From positions 62,001-126,000 of the forward strand of contig NZ_JACIFO010000007.1 in NCBI RefSeq assembly GCF_014197445.1: 64,000 nt of DNA, given 5' to 3'. The translations under genes and the position numbers were made by a program. The stretch is from Mesonia hippocampi (GTDB taxonomy: Bacteria; Bacteroidota; Bacteroidia; Flavobacteriales; Flavobacteriaceae). The notes beneath the pieces were generated by a model. It made no database searches, had not been told where the DNA came from, and worked only from the letters and a program-made list of their open reading frames with translations. This document shows, one piece after another, positions 1-9,177 of this stretch (its first letter is position 1; the number at the start of each line of letters is the position of its first letter).

Positions 1-2136
1 AGACTCCGCATCAATGAGTTGCTGCGTATATGCCACCCACAATAGTTTCTGTGTATGATCACTTCGATTAGCCAGCCACTCTATTTCGGGCTGATCTTTA
101 GATACTGGTCTATCATCAACTGTTATATACTGATCTATTAATTTATAAATATAAACCTTACTCGCTACCTCATCGAATGCTATTCCATCGACGACAATAG
201 TTCCCTTACTAAAGTAATCTTTCAATGCATTAACCTTAGGCAAAGCCTCTTGAATCTCTGCGATATTCTGCTTGTTTAAACTATTCTCAGTCTTGTTGAC
301 GACCATATTAATAAGATAGGTCTTCGGCAACTCTGTATTATCGTAAAAATCATGAAATAACAAGTCTAGTACACAAGTCTCAACATACTGCATACAAGCC
401 TTAGTAAGCGTATCAGAACGATTATTTTGTTTGTCTAAATACACAATATGATTCGCTAAAACAGCCATTTCTGTTGCCCCAAATTTGCGCATATTTAATA
501 GAAAGTCGTCATCATCTTCATAGTCGGTATTAGGTAATACTAGAAACTTTTCGGGTATAACCTCTACAGCAAGTGCTCTATTAACCTCTATTAACTCCGC
601 AATAGCATCTAATTGCTCTTGGTAGACATCATCATTATACCTTCCAAATGAAGCAAGGACATTTTCTAATTCCTTATCCCATGAAATGGCATAGCGTTCT
701 CTAAACTCAAATACAGAACACAACTTGTATTTTTTAGCGCAAAGCTTCTCCACATCATCTTCAAAAGGATTACCATCATTTAAGACAAAAAACACATCTA
801 AAAAGCGCAACAACATCTCAGCATCAAGCTCATTTTGACCATTTGCCTCTAAGTATTTCTTATACTTCTTGAATAATTTCTTCAAAACCTGAGCCAACTC
901 CTCCCAAAGACTTTCCATATCATATATGAAATCAAAACCTTTTAGCAACTCTTGCTTACTATACTGCAAATGTCTAAATATGTTGACTTTTTCTATTTGC
1001 GGTAATTTGTCAATGCTCTGCTTACCGACAATATAATTCCACAATACCTCTCCATTAGTTAACTGATCTTTAAAAAAAGCTTCCCAACCAAGAAATGGAT
1101 TCTTCAGCTCTTTACTTTTTGGTTTTTTGAATTGATTTAGCTTCTTATCCTTGCCAATAGCTACCAGAGCTTGTTCACCTACTTTTTCGCAGACATAAGT
1201 TGTTAACTGTTCTACCTCTTGATAGGCAGGTAAACTAACAAAGGTATGTTCCATAAAAGCATATACATCAAAGTCATCATCCCAACTATTGTATGGGTGC
1301 TCACTAGCTAATATATCCATGACAAAATCCTGAATAGGATTACTTACCTGGTCATCTGGGTGATTTGAACGCTTCAGATAAGGCATATTTTCAAAGCGCT
1401 CAACCAAAGCGTCTTTAAACGCCTGATAATTAGATTCATTTTCTCTAATATATTTTAATAACTCGAAAGAGCGTCCTTCTATTTTTTCATACGTTCCGTA
1501 TTCTGTAGAATATCCAAGCATTTGCTCACGTATCTCACCGTAATCACAATAGCAAAACGCCTTGAGCAAATACGTATAATTCTCCTGCTTTTCCGTCCAA
1601 CTTCTCATCAATATACGAGCCTCTGGCATGTGCTCATCATCCCAATAAGGAACATAAAAACAACCCAACAAATAACCGTATTCAGGATAAGTGCGTACAG
1701 ACAAATAAATTGGTTCAAGACCAAATGGTTGCTCACAAGTAATCCACATCTCTGACGAATCATTAAGCCTTCTAGCAAAAAGCCCTATGACCTCACAAGC
1801 TTTAAGTACCTCCTGCTTTAATTCAGCAAATGTATTGGCTATAGCAAAAAACAAAGTCTCCGTCAACAGTGACTCTACTAGATTAGTCTCTTCAGCGGGA
1901 CGAAAACAAGAAATAATTTCTTTGGTCAATGCCTGCTCAATCATTGGATGATCGTTAAAAATAGCTAACTCAATAGTTTCTCTATTGGGTCTAAACTGAA
2001 TCACACAATAGTTTTGCACAAAACCTTTGTTATCAATCAGTAATTCACAGTATTGATTCAAAGCTTGCTTTATAGAAGCAGGATCATCAATTACGTAATC
2101 TATAATGTATTTAGGTGGAAATTCTTCGTATGCCAT
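1..2136 (-). CDS. Giant acidic protein of unknown function, paralog A (3' end outside window)
   Basis: An open frame runs from ATG at 2136 to the left window edge without a stop (at least 712 residues), so the gene is truncated only by the window. I do not recognise a family. It is homologous along its length to the next gene upstream: N-terminal motif around residues 21-39 (SxKxALNxY...LLxDN), YPEYGYLLG at 150-158, PYWDDEH at 163-169, and LRFLDVFF further on. There is no signal peptide or membrane segment, so it is probably cytoplasmic. It lies 75 bp downstream of its paralog with no clear promoter in its own direction between them, so cotranscription is likely. Sure that it is a gene; function unknown. 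Confidence 0.85.
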   Translation of the reverse strand, partial: MAYEEFPPKYIIDYVIDDPASIKQALNQYCELLIDNKGFVQNYCVIQFRPNRETIELAIFNDHPMIEQALTKEIISCFRPAEETNLVESLLTETLFFAIANTFAELKQEVLKACEVIGLFARRLNDSSEMWITCEQPFGLEPIYLSVRTYPEYGYLLGCFYVPYWDDEHMPEARILMRSWTEKQENYTYLLKAFCYCDYGEIREQMLGYSTEYGTYEKIEGRSFELLKYIRENESNYQAFKDALVERFENMPYLKRSNHPDDQVSNPIQDFVMDILASEHPYNSWDDDFDVYAFMEHTFVSLPAYQEVEQLTTYVCEKVGEQALVAIGKDKKLNQFKKPKSKELKNPFLGWEAFFKDQLTNGEVLWNYIVGKQSIDKLPQIEKVNIFRHLQYSKQELLKGFDFIYDMESLWEELAQVLKKLFKKYKKYLEANGQNELDAEMLLRFLDVFFVLNDGNPFEDDVEKLCAKKYKLCSVFEFRERYAISWDKELENVLASFGRYNDDVYQEQLDAIAELIEVNRALAVEVIPEKFLVLPNTDYEDDDDFLLNMRKFGATEMAVLANHIVYLDKQNNRSDTLTKACMQYVETCVLDLLFHDFYDNTELPKTYLINMVVNKTENSLNKQNIAEIQEALPKVNALKDYFSKGTIVVDGIAFDEVASKVYIYKLIDQYITVDDRPVSKDQPEIEWLANRSDHTQKLLWVAYTQQLIDAES

Positions 2137-2211
2137 CTCTTTATTTTTGAAAGAAACTTATCGACTCACAATATCAAAATTGTAAACCTATAATAACTTA
2201 TTTTTATTTTA

Positions 2212-5200
2212 TTAATTTAAATATGCTCTAACTTTTCTTGATTGATCATCAGCAAAAAGCGCTAAATAAGAAGCTAATTCTTCGTGCTTTTTAATCAGAA
2301 CAACAAGTTTTATGCGTTGCTTTACTCCTGAGTTCGGAAGAAATGCAGGTAATGCCCCTTGCTTGATAAACTCAACCACTTGATCTTGATACACTTCGAT
2401 ATCTTCATATCTCAATAAGAAACTCAACCAATGGTTCGTATCTGTCTCAAATGGCAATAAGTTCTCTAACAACATTCTAGGGGCATTTTCTTCGGCTAAG
2501 TCCATTAAGCGACTATTCATCTCATCAGAAAACGCTAAGTAATCTTCTATACGTTCTTGCTTTGACTCAACCAAACTTCTAACGTAAGCATAGTTGAGAT
2601 ACTCTTCTGCTATTTCAAAACCATCAGGGCTATGATTAAGCAATAACTTCATCAAGTGCTCTTGCTTTTCTTTGTCTAACGACCAATAGTGCTGACCGAT
2701 ACTTGTCATTTTATATTTAGGAGATCCTGTATCTAAGTCAAATACAGGAATATCTTTTTTCATAAGTACCAACATGTCCGCTAAAGCGAAAGTACCACTC
2801 ATATAATCTGTAAATCGCTGTATCAACTCGTCAATGATCACTTGATCTCGACTACTTGAATTAATAGAGAAAAAAGTTTTCATACATCGATCAAAAGACT
2901 CCGGCTGATCAAAGGTGAAACGCGGGTGTCTCAGTGCTAGATTGACAAAAAACTTAATGCGTTCATGTTCATGAATATAATACATTCCCTTATCTAACGC
3001 AATTGCTTTTCTCTTTCTTGCCCCACCAATCATACCTCCATCTTCATCATCTATCTCATCATACAAATCTAACCAGGTTAGATACTCTGCTACATCACAC
3101 GGATCAGCAATACTATGTTTTGATTGTGCTTGTGTCATTTGAAAAGCATACAGCTGGTCTACAGGTACTTTAGCTCTTTTTAAATCCTCATAGAAGCGTT
3201 CTCCTGCTTGATAATCGTCAAAAGCTATAACCGACATATCATCTGAATATACTTTCCCTATCAGCTTAAAAATACGTTGAGGAGCTAAAGCAACCAATAC
3301 TTTAAATATTCTATCTGCATGTGAGCTAATTGGAGGCATCAGACCACGCATCCAATAAGCACATAAAACAAAAGACTGAAAACTATCTCCTCTTTTAAAC
3401 AAGCTATAACTCTTCTGATGCTCAGAAATTGCATTAAATACAAACGGACCTCTATAACACTCTTCTCTATAAAGTGATTTTTCTAAAAGGGCAACTACTT
3501 GCTCTTGACTAGCCTCAGGGGTATTGGGGTTGACAAAGTAATCTTTAATAAGTTTCTTTTGTTCTTTCGTAATTCGATCAGTATCTAACGAATCCTTTAA
3601 TTTTTCATACGCTTTCTCCCAAGGCCCTTCTTTCACAAACTCTAATAGAGCGCCTGTATAATCGTCGAAGTGCATACTGGCTCTATCTAATGACAAAAGA
3701 TAAGCTGCTAAAGTAATAGCTCCAACCTTGTCTCTCTTCCAATCTGAGCAGTCATAAGCCTCTCTTCCTCTCTGCTTAATAACTTTGTTAATATACTTTA
3801 AAGCATCATTATCATTGGTATAACCTGTAATCCCAAAACTAGTTAACTTTAGCTTCTTTTCCTTTTTCTTATCTCCTTTAATACCTTTTTTACTATATCG
3901 CGCATAGAATTCATCTTTCGTTAATAGCACATTGTCCTCTTGATCTTCTTCTCCTGTCAAAACTACTTCTATACCCTTGCCTAGTTTTTTTACTCCTAAC
4001 AATCGGAAAAAGACATCTAGTATACGTAAGAACATTTCTTCATTAGTAGTAAAACTAGTCTGTAAAGTTGCTTTTTCATTGTCTTTTTTACTAAAAATTC
4101 GAGAGATGAAGTTTCTAGTATATTGTATATCCTCTTGCTGCTCATCATCATTTAATAAATCATAAATTACGCTATTTAAGATAGAGTCTAATGAATCATT
4201 AATCTCAGACTCTGGATCTATTTTATTGAGGTAATAAAACATCTGATAATAGAAGTTTCTAGCGTGCTGCTTAGCTATAGGCAACAATTCTGTCTTAACG
4301 ATATCCTCTAATATTTCAGGATTATCGCCTTGTTCAATAAAGTTCCAAAGCTGCTCACCACGATCCAAGGCTAAGATAAACTCTTTTAAATTTCTTACTC
4401 CATCTCCTTTATACGAGTCTTTTTTAAAGAACTCACTCATATCAATTTCTAATTGAGCACTTTCATCATATCTAACAAGTAGCCTACCTACCTTCGCTTC
4501 TACATACTCCTGCAAGTCCATTGCTTCATTCTCTAAAGTATCCGTAATAAAGAAGGTCTGTAAATCTTGTTGATATTCATCATCTTCTTCATTGTAATCC
4601 TCTGAAGCCAGTAAGGTGATATACAAGTCAAGAACAGGGTTTTGTTGCTCTATACGCTCCTCACGGGAATACATTAAAACAGGCTCTTGTTTAAAGCGTT
4701 CTAAAACTTCTTCTTTAAACCATTCATATTCAGCTGGATTAGCCTTTAAGTGGTTTAATAAGCTAGGTAAGCTTGTATCTAATAATGCTGTATAATCTTC
4801 ATTCCACTGATCAGGAAGCGTATCCATATATATTCTGAAATGCTGGTTATCACACCATATATATGCCTTAATCATATCTCTACTCCACCCATACTTCTCA
4901 ACTAAAGTATATAAAAACTTCTCATAACCTGATAGGTGCTCACTGTCCCAATATGGAATCATGTATTGCCCCACTAAGTAGGCATACTCAGGATAAGTAT
5001 AAGCTACCATAAAAAGTGCCTCGACACCAAATATATTCATATCATCTACCCAAACTGCATCTGTATCATTTCGCCCTCTCATCAAAGCTACCATCGCCTT
5101 TGCCGTCTCAACTATTGAAGATTTAAGTTCTGGGTGCTCTAAAACCGAAGCGAAAAAGATAGCTTCCGAAATATATACTTCTGTCTGGTCTGTAATCTCA

Positions 5201-5457
5201 TCTGTAAAATAAGTATCTTCCGAACCAAAGCTAAGCGCTAGTTTTAACAGCTCTTGATTCGCTACATCCCATACCTGTAATCGCCTTAATCCCTCTTTAG
5301 TTTTTGCTTGAAACTCTACATCAAACATACCAAACAAACCATGGGTAAATGCAAGATTGTCATCTAACAACTGTCTATATGCATTCAATGCAATTTTCAT
5401 TGATTCAGCATTTCCTAACTCAAAGGGGATAACTTTACTCTTATCAAATTGATTCAT
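2212..5457 (-). CDS. Giant acidic protein of unknown function, paralog B (1081 aa)
   Basis: A complete 1081-residue protein rich in D, E, Y and L, with no signal peptide or transmembrane segment and no nucleotide-binding or catalytic motif that I can recognise. It shares collinear motifs with the downstream gene: SMKIALNAYRQLLDDN near residues 19-34, YPEYAYLVG at 155-163, PYWDSEH at 168-174 and LRILDVFF in the middle. A lysine-rich stretch near the centre (GDKKKEKKLKL) looks like a linker. The start is supported by a TAnnTTTG promoter element about 30 bp upstream. The helical, repeat-poor composition suggests a scaffold or HEAT-like protein, but this is a guess. Confidence 0.9.
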   Translation of the reverse strand: MNQFDKSKVIPFELGNAESMKIALNAYRQLLDDNLAFTHGLFGMFDVEFQAKTKEGLRRLQVWDVANQELLKLALSFGSEDTYFTDEITDQTEVYISEAIFFASVLEHPELKSSIVETAKAMVALMRGRNDTDAVWVDDMNIFGVEALFMVAYTYPEYAYLVGQYMIPYWDSEHLSGYEKFLYTLVEKYGWSRDMIKAYIWCDNQHFRIYMDTLPDQWNEDYTALLDTSLPSLLNHLKANPAEYEWFKEEVLERFKQEPVLMYSREERIEQQNPVLDLYITLLASEDYNEEDDEYQQDLQTFFITDTLENEAMDLQEYVEAKVGRLLVRYDESAQLEIDMSEFFKKDSYKGDGVRNLKEFILALDRGEQLWNFIEQGDNPEILEDIVKTELLPIAKQHARNFYYQMFYYLNKIDPESEINDSLDSILNSVIYDLLNDDEQQEDIQYTRNFISRIFSKKDNEKATLQTSFTTNEEMFLRILDVFFRLLGVKKLGKGIEVVLTGEEDQEDNVLLTKDEFYARYSKKGIKGDKKKEKKLKLTSFGITGYTNDNDALKYINKVIKQRGREAYDCSDWKRDKVGAITLAAYLLSLDRASMHFDDYTGALLEFVKEGPWEKAYEKLKDSLDTDRITKEQKKLIKDYFVNPNTPEASQEQVVALLEKSLYREECYRGPFVFNAISEHQKSYSLFKRGDSFQSFVLCAYWMRGLMPPISSHADRIFKVLVALAPQRIFKLIGKVYSDDMSVIAFDDYQAGERFYEDLKRAKVPVDQLYAFQMTQAQSKHSIADPCDVAEYLTWLDLYDEIDDEDGGMIGGARKRKAIALDKGMYYIHEHERIKFFVNLALRHPRFTFDQPESFDRCMKTFFSINSSSRDQVIIDELIQRFTDYMSGTFALADMLVLMKKDIPVFDLDTGSPKYKMTSIGQHYWSLDKEKQEHLMKLLLNHSPDGFEIAEEYLNYAYVRSLVESKQERIEDYLAFSDEMNSRLMDLAEENAPRMLLENLLPFETDTNHWLSFLLRYEDIEVYQDQVVEFIKQGALPAFLPNSGVKQRIKLVVLIKKHEELASYLALFADDQSRKVRAYLN

Positions 5458-5487
5458 CTACGATCTTATTTCGAAATTTATATATTT

Positions 5488-5495
5488 CAAAAATA
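5488..5495 (-). promoter_or_regulatory. Flavobacterial -7 element before the giant paralog operon
   Basis: On the minus strand this reads TATTTTTG, a perfect match to TAnnTTTG. The expected transcription start lies near 5482, giving a 5' UTR of about 25 nt before the ATG at 5457. Confidence 0.6.
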
Positions 5496-5630
5496 GAAAC
5501 TTCTTTTTAGTAATATACAGACTTATATTAGGTAAAGTGCTATATCACGGAATTAGGGGATACGAGTGTAAATGAGAAATAAGGGCGTGTAAATTCTTAT
5601 AGACGAAAAGCAGTTTGGTATGTAATCTTG

Positions 5631-5678
5631 TAGTTTTGTAATAATAATCGGAGGGCTATGTTTTTAGGCCTCCGATTA
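5631..5678. terminator. Strong hairpin after hutG, preceded by a plus-strand promoter-like element
   Basis: TAATCGGAGG (5645-5654) pairs perfectly with CCTCCGATTA (5669-5678), a 10-bp stem with a 14-nt loop. Read from the minus strand it lies just beyond the hutG stop and probably terminates hutIG, although the following tract is only U-rich in part. On the plus strand TAGTTTTG at 5631-5638 matches TAnnTTTG, so a short plus-strand RNA starting at the hairpin is also possible. The rest of 5458-5700 holds nothing I recognise. Confidence 0.5.
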
Positions 5679-5700
5679 CTTTATCATTTCTCCTTTTTTA

Positions 5701-6678
5701 TTAGGGGTTTCTTCTTATAAAATCAGATACAAAATAACTCAAGCTTTTTGCAATGGTGGGGTTTTGCGAAGTGATGGCTTCACAAATATGTAAATAGACA
5801 ACATCTTGTTTTCTAGCTATATTTAGAAAACCTCTAATGTTAGTAACGCTAAATCCGGTAGGAGTTATGGCGCTGCTGTTAAAGTTTTCTATAGCGTCGC
5901 AGTCTATTTCTAGCCCGTAATAATCATCTAGAAAATCGGAAGTTTTTTTATACTTAACCAGCTTTTCTAAGTGTGAGAGGTGTAGCATATCTTCAAAAAG
6001 GACATATTCGATATGATTATCGGTATCCATTGCATCAAAAATATAAGTTGGGGTATAGTTTTTATGTAAACCAAAAACGGCATATTTAGCTAAATATTTT
6101 CGGTCTTTGGCAAAACTAAAACCATTACCACTATGCCTATAATTAATTGCACGAAGATCGGTATGGGCATCTATGTTTAGTACGTTAATACTACGTTCTA
6201 GGCCTAAAGATGTTCCTTTTATAATCCCGTAGGCGTTATTATGCCCACCGCCAATTGCAATAGGAATTTTGTTGGCACGAACAATTTTAGTAACAACTTC
6301 TGTAACAACATCATCAATAGCATCTACAATGCTACCTAATTTTTCAGGCTCTTGAATTTTTGCAGCATCGGTTATAAAAGCATCGGTATTAATGTGCCCT
6401 AAAAGAATGCAATTTTCGGGGTTATTAAACTTGTTCTTTTGAATGTTTAAAAAACTAGATAGGAAATCGTTCCATGTACTTCTTGCGCCTTCTTTTCCGT
6501 AATTGGCACGTACGCCTATATCTTCGGGGATTCCGAAAATAACGTATTCTGCAGGATGGTTTTCTAGGTCATTTAAGTCTGTTAAGGTAATTATTTCTTC
6601 CCCTAGTTTTGTTTCCCCAGCTCTAGGGGTAACATATTTAGCAAGGTCTGTTGGTGAATAAAGGCAAAGGTTAGTCAT
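5701..6678 (-). CDS. hutG: Formimidoylglutamase, arginase/ureohydrolase family
   Basis: Last step of histidine degradation: hydrolyses N-formimidoyl-L-glutamate to glutamate and formamide in the cytoplasm. The metal-binding signature of the ureohydrolase family is visible as GGGHNNAYG, then NIDAHTDLR and later LEIDCDAIE, which supply the two-manganese ligands. Length (325 aa) suits the family. It follows hutI with a single base between stop and start, so the two are translated from one mRNA. The substrate assignment rests on the hutI neighbour as much as on sequence, since arginase and agmatinase share the fold. Confidence 0.88.
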   Translation of the reverse strand: MTNLCLYSPTDLAKYVTPRAGETKLGEEIITLTDLNDLENHPAEYVIFGIPEDIGVRANYGKEGARSTWNDFLSSFLNIQKNKFNNPENCILLGHINTDAFITDAAKIQEPEKLGSIVDAIDDVVTEVVTKIVRANKIPIAIGGGHNNAYGIIKGTSLGLERSINVLNIDAHTDLRAINYRHSGNGFSFAKDRKYLAKYAVFGLHKNYTPTYIFDAMDTDNHIEYVLFEDMLHLSHLEKLVKYKKTSDFLDDYYGLEIDCDAIENFNSSAITPTGFSVTNIRGFLNIARKQDVVYLHICEAITSQNPTIAKSLSYFVSDFIRRNP

Positions 6679-6679
6679 A

Positions 6680-7921
6680 TTAATAGGTAATAAATTTTCC
6701 GTCTAAAATAATTTGATCAATATGGTTATTTCCAAACGAGTAGGGTAGGAATCCGTAGGATGGAATTTTATCGGTAATTATTAAATTTGCTTTTTTGTTT
6801 TTAGTAATACTTCCTAAGGTATCACTTACTCCCATGGCATAAGCGGCATTTATAGTTGCAGCATTAATGGCTTCTTCTGGGGTTAATTTCATTTTTATAC
6901 AAGCCAGAGATACTACAAGATTCATGTTTCCGCTTGGTGTTGTTCCTGGGTTGTAATCTGTTGCTAGGGCTAGAGGCAAGCCTTTATCTATTATTTTACG
7001 AGCTGGTGCATAAGGAATTCCTATAAATAAAGAACAAGAAGGTAAGGCAACTGGCATTGTTTGGGTGTTTTTTAAGGTATTATAATCTTCTTCTTGCATA
7101 ATTTCAAGGTGGTCTACACTTAACGCATTTTGTTTTACACTTTCTTGGATACCCCCAATGGCGTTAAATTGATTTACATGTACTTTTCCTTGTAAACCAA
7201 CAGCAGCTCCCGCTTCTAATATATTTTTGGTGTCTTCTACAGTAAAGTAACCTTTTTCGCAAAAAATATCTATATAGTCTGCTAGTTTTTCTTTGGCAAC
7301 AACAGGGAGCATATCTTTTATAATGTGTTCTACATAAGCCTTACTGTTGTGAAAAGATTTTGGTACGGCATGGGCGGCAAGAAATGTACTTTTAATGCTA
7401 ATAGGATAGTTTTCTTTTAAGCGTTTAATAACTCGAAGAATTTTTAATTCCGCTTCGGTGGTTAATCCATAGCCCGATTTAATTTCTATGGCACCTGTTC
7501 CCATTTTAATTACTTCCTCTAGGCGAGCAGCAGCTTCTTTGTATAGTTGGTCTTCTGGGGTTTCCTGAAGTTTTTTTGCACTGTTTTTAATTCCTCCACC
7601 TTTTTTGGCAATTTCCTCGTAGGTGAGTCCGTTTATACGGTCTACAAACTCCTGTTCTCTATTTCCTGCATAAACAAGATGCGTATGAGAGTCTACCCAA
7701 GAAGGAAGCACCATTTTCCCATTAAGATCTACTTGTTGCTCATAAGCTATCGCAGGCATATCTTCCATGCTTCCGTAATTGCTAATTTTTCCATCCTCAA
7801 TTAAGAGCCAAGCGTTTTTTATGCTAGGAAGCGTTTTCATTTCCTCGCCTTTTAAAAACTTGTTATTTAGGTGTTCACGTACTTGGATTAATTCTTTAAT
7901 ATTATAGAGTAATGTTTTCAT
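6680..7921 (-). CDS. hutI: Imidazolonepropionase
   Basis: Amidohydrolase-family enzyme that hydrolyses 4-imidazolone-5-propanoate to N-formimidoyl-glutamate. The metal site motif DSHTHLVYAGNR is near the N-terminus, followed by KSGYGL, AAHAVP, VDHLE and ATDYNPGT, all typical of HutI. I place the start at the ATG at 7921 (413 aa, beginning MKTLLYN) because the 17 codons upstream of it are AT-rich and unlike the family. It is the first gene of a two-gene operon with hutG. hutH and hutU are not in the window and must be elsewhere if the pathway is complete. Confidence 0.93.
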   Translation of the reverse strand: MKTLLYNIKELIQVREHLNNKFLKGEEMKTLPSIKNAWLLIEDGKISNYGSMEDMPAIAYEQQVDLNGKMVLPSWVDSHTHLVYAGNREQEFVDRINGLTYEEIAKKGGGIKNSAKKLQETPEDQLYKEAAARLEEVIKMGTGAIEIKSGYGLTTEAELKILRVIKRLKENYPISIKSTFLAAHAVPKSFHNSKAYVEHIIKDMLPVVAKEKLADYIDIFCEKGYFTVEDTKNILEAGAAVGLQGKVHVNQFNAIGGIQESVKQNALSVDHLEIMQEEDYNTLKNTQTMPVALPSCSLFIGIPYAPARKIIDKGLPLALATDYNPGTTPSGNMNLVVSLACIKMKLTPEEAINAATINAAYAMGVSDTLGSITKNKKANLIITDKIPSYGFLPYSFGNNHIDQIILDGKFITY

Positions 7922-8110
7922 AATAGTTTTTCTATTGAAGATTTTAAATGTATAAAAAAATATAGAAATCAACTTGAAAAAAGCCAGTATTCCTACAAAA
8001 AATGAAGTGTATTTGTTTTTGTTATTAAAACATTCTTTGTGTATAAATTTAATTTATTGAGGTATTGTTATAAATGACTAAAAAGCTTGTTTTTCTCGGG
8101 AAATAAGTTA

Positions 8111-8118
8111 TATTTTTG
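8111..8118 (+). promoter_or_regulatory. Promoter of the peroxiredoxin gene
   Basis: TATTTTTG matches the TAnnTTTG -7 element; a TTG lies at 8087-8089, 21 bp upstream, fitting the -33 element. The transcript would begin near 8124, about 40 nt before the ATG. Confidence 0.65.
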
Positions 8119-8165
8119 AAGCAGATAACAAGTAGTATAACTATTAATTTTAAAAACAAAAAAAC

Positions 8166-8801
8166 ATGTCAATTGTAGGTCAACAGTTTCCAGATTTAAC
8201 CGTAAACGCCATGAATGAAATGGGCGATACATTTACTATCAATGTACTAGAAGAAGCAAAAAAGAACAATAAAAAAGTAGTATTGTTTTGGTATCCAAAA
8301 GACTTTACATACGTATGTCCTACCGAACTTCATGCTTTTCAGGCTGCTTTACCAGAGTTTGAAAAAAGAAATACGATTGTAATTGGAGCGTCATGCGATA
8401 CTGCCGAGGTGCACTTTGCATGGTTAAACACTTCTAAAGACAATGGCGGGATAGAAGGAGTAACTTATCCTATCCTAGCAGACTCTAATCGTAACTTAAG
8501 CATGCGTTTAGGAATTTTAGATGCAGAAGAAAGATTTAACGAAGAAACAGGAGAAATTACCTTAGAAGGAGATAACGTAACATACCGTGCTACTTATTTG
8601 ATAGATGAAGAAGGAGTTGTTTTCCACGAAGGGGTAAACCACATGCCATTAGGACGTAACGTAGATGAGTTTATTCGTATGATTGATGCGTATACGCATG
8701 TACAGAAAAACGGAGAGGTATGTCCTGCAAACTGGGAAGAAGGAAAAGACGCTATGAAAGCCGATAGAGAAGGTGTAGCTTCTTATTTAGCAAGTCACTA
8801 A
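8166..8801 (+). CDS. Typical 2-Cys peroxiredoxin (AhpC/Prx1 type)
   Basis: Reduces hydrogen peroxide, organic peroxides or peroxynitrite using thiols. The peroxidatic cysteine is Cys51 in the motif FTYVCPTE and the resolving cysteine is about Cys186 in EVCPANW, so this is a typical 2-Cys enzyme working as a dimer. Its 211 aa is normal for the Bacteroidota subgroup. It has its own promoter and a strong hairpin behind it. A thioredoxin-like gene follows directly and may be its reductant. No ahpF is adjacent, so I do not assign the name ahpC. Confidence 0.93.
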   Translation: MSIVGQQFPDLTVNAMNEMGDTFTINVLEEAKKNNKKVVLFWYPKDFTYVCPTELHAFQAALPEFEKRNTIVIGASCDTAEVHFAWLNTSKDNGGIEGVTYPILADSNRNLSMRLGILDAEERFNEETGEITLEGDNVTYRATYLIDEEGVVFHEGVNHMPLGRNVDEFIRMIDAYTHVQKNGEVCPANWEEGKDAMKADREGVASYLASH

Positions 8802-8812
8802 AATTATACATA

Positions 8813-8848
8813 AGGCTGTTTAATTTTAGGATTAAACAGCCTATTTTA
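8813..8848 (+). terminator. Terminator between peroxiredoxin and thioredoxin genes
   Basis: AGGCTGTTTAAT pairs with ATTAAACAGCCT over 12 bp with a 6-nt loop, followed by ATTTTATAT. The T tract is weak, so partial read-through into the thioredoxin gene is plausible. Confidence 0.7.
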
Positions 8849-8865
8849 TATCAAAAAATAACATT

Positions 8866-9177
8866 ATGAAAGAATTAGAACAAGATAACTTAAGCCAAAT
8901 TGTAGCCGAAAACGATACTGTAATTGTACAATATATGGCAGGATGGTGCGGAAATTGCCGCTTGATGAAACCTAAATTTAAAAAACTAGCTACAGAAACA
9001 GCTAATGCTACCTTTATAATGGTAGATGCCGAAAAATTTCCAGAGTCTAGAAAATTAGCTACAGTAGATAATTTACCAACATTTGCAACGTTTAAAAACG
9101 GAAGTTTTGTAAACCAAGTGCAAACCAATAAACTAGAACCTTTAAAAGCCTTAGTAGATGAAGTTACCAGTAATTAA
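8866..9177 (+). CDS. Thioredoxin-like protein with CGNC active site
   Basis: A 103-aa single thioredoxin domain with no signal peptide, so cytoplasmic. The active site is WCGNC, near residue 28, rather than the usual WCGPC; the cis-proline is present in NLPTFATF. CGNC changes the redox potential compared with CGPC but both cysteines are kept, so it should be redox active. The position behind the peroxiredoxin suggests it recycles that enzyme or protects protein thiols. The 3' end overlaps the next gene by 20 bp, which implies translational coupling. Confidence 0.88.
   Translation: MKELEQDNLSQIVAENDTVIVQYMAGWCGNCRLMKPKFKKLATETANATFIMVDAEKFPESRKLATVDNLPTFATFKNGSFVNQVQTNKLEPLKALVDEVTSN

Noticed and set aside
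2142-2149. TATTTTTG on the plus strand between the giant genes
   Set aside because: It points away from both genes; such strings occur by chance in AT-rich DNA.
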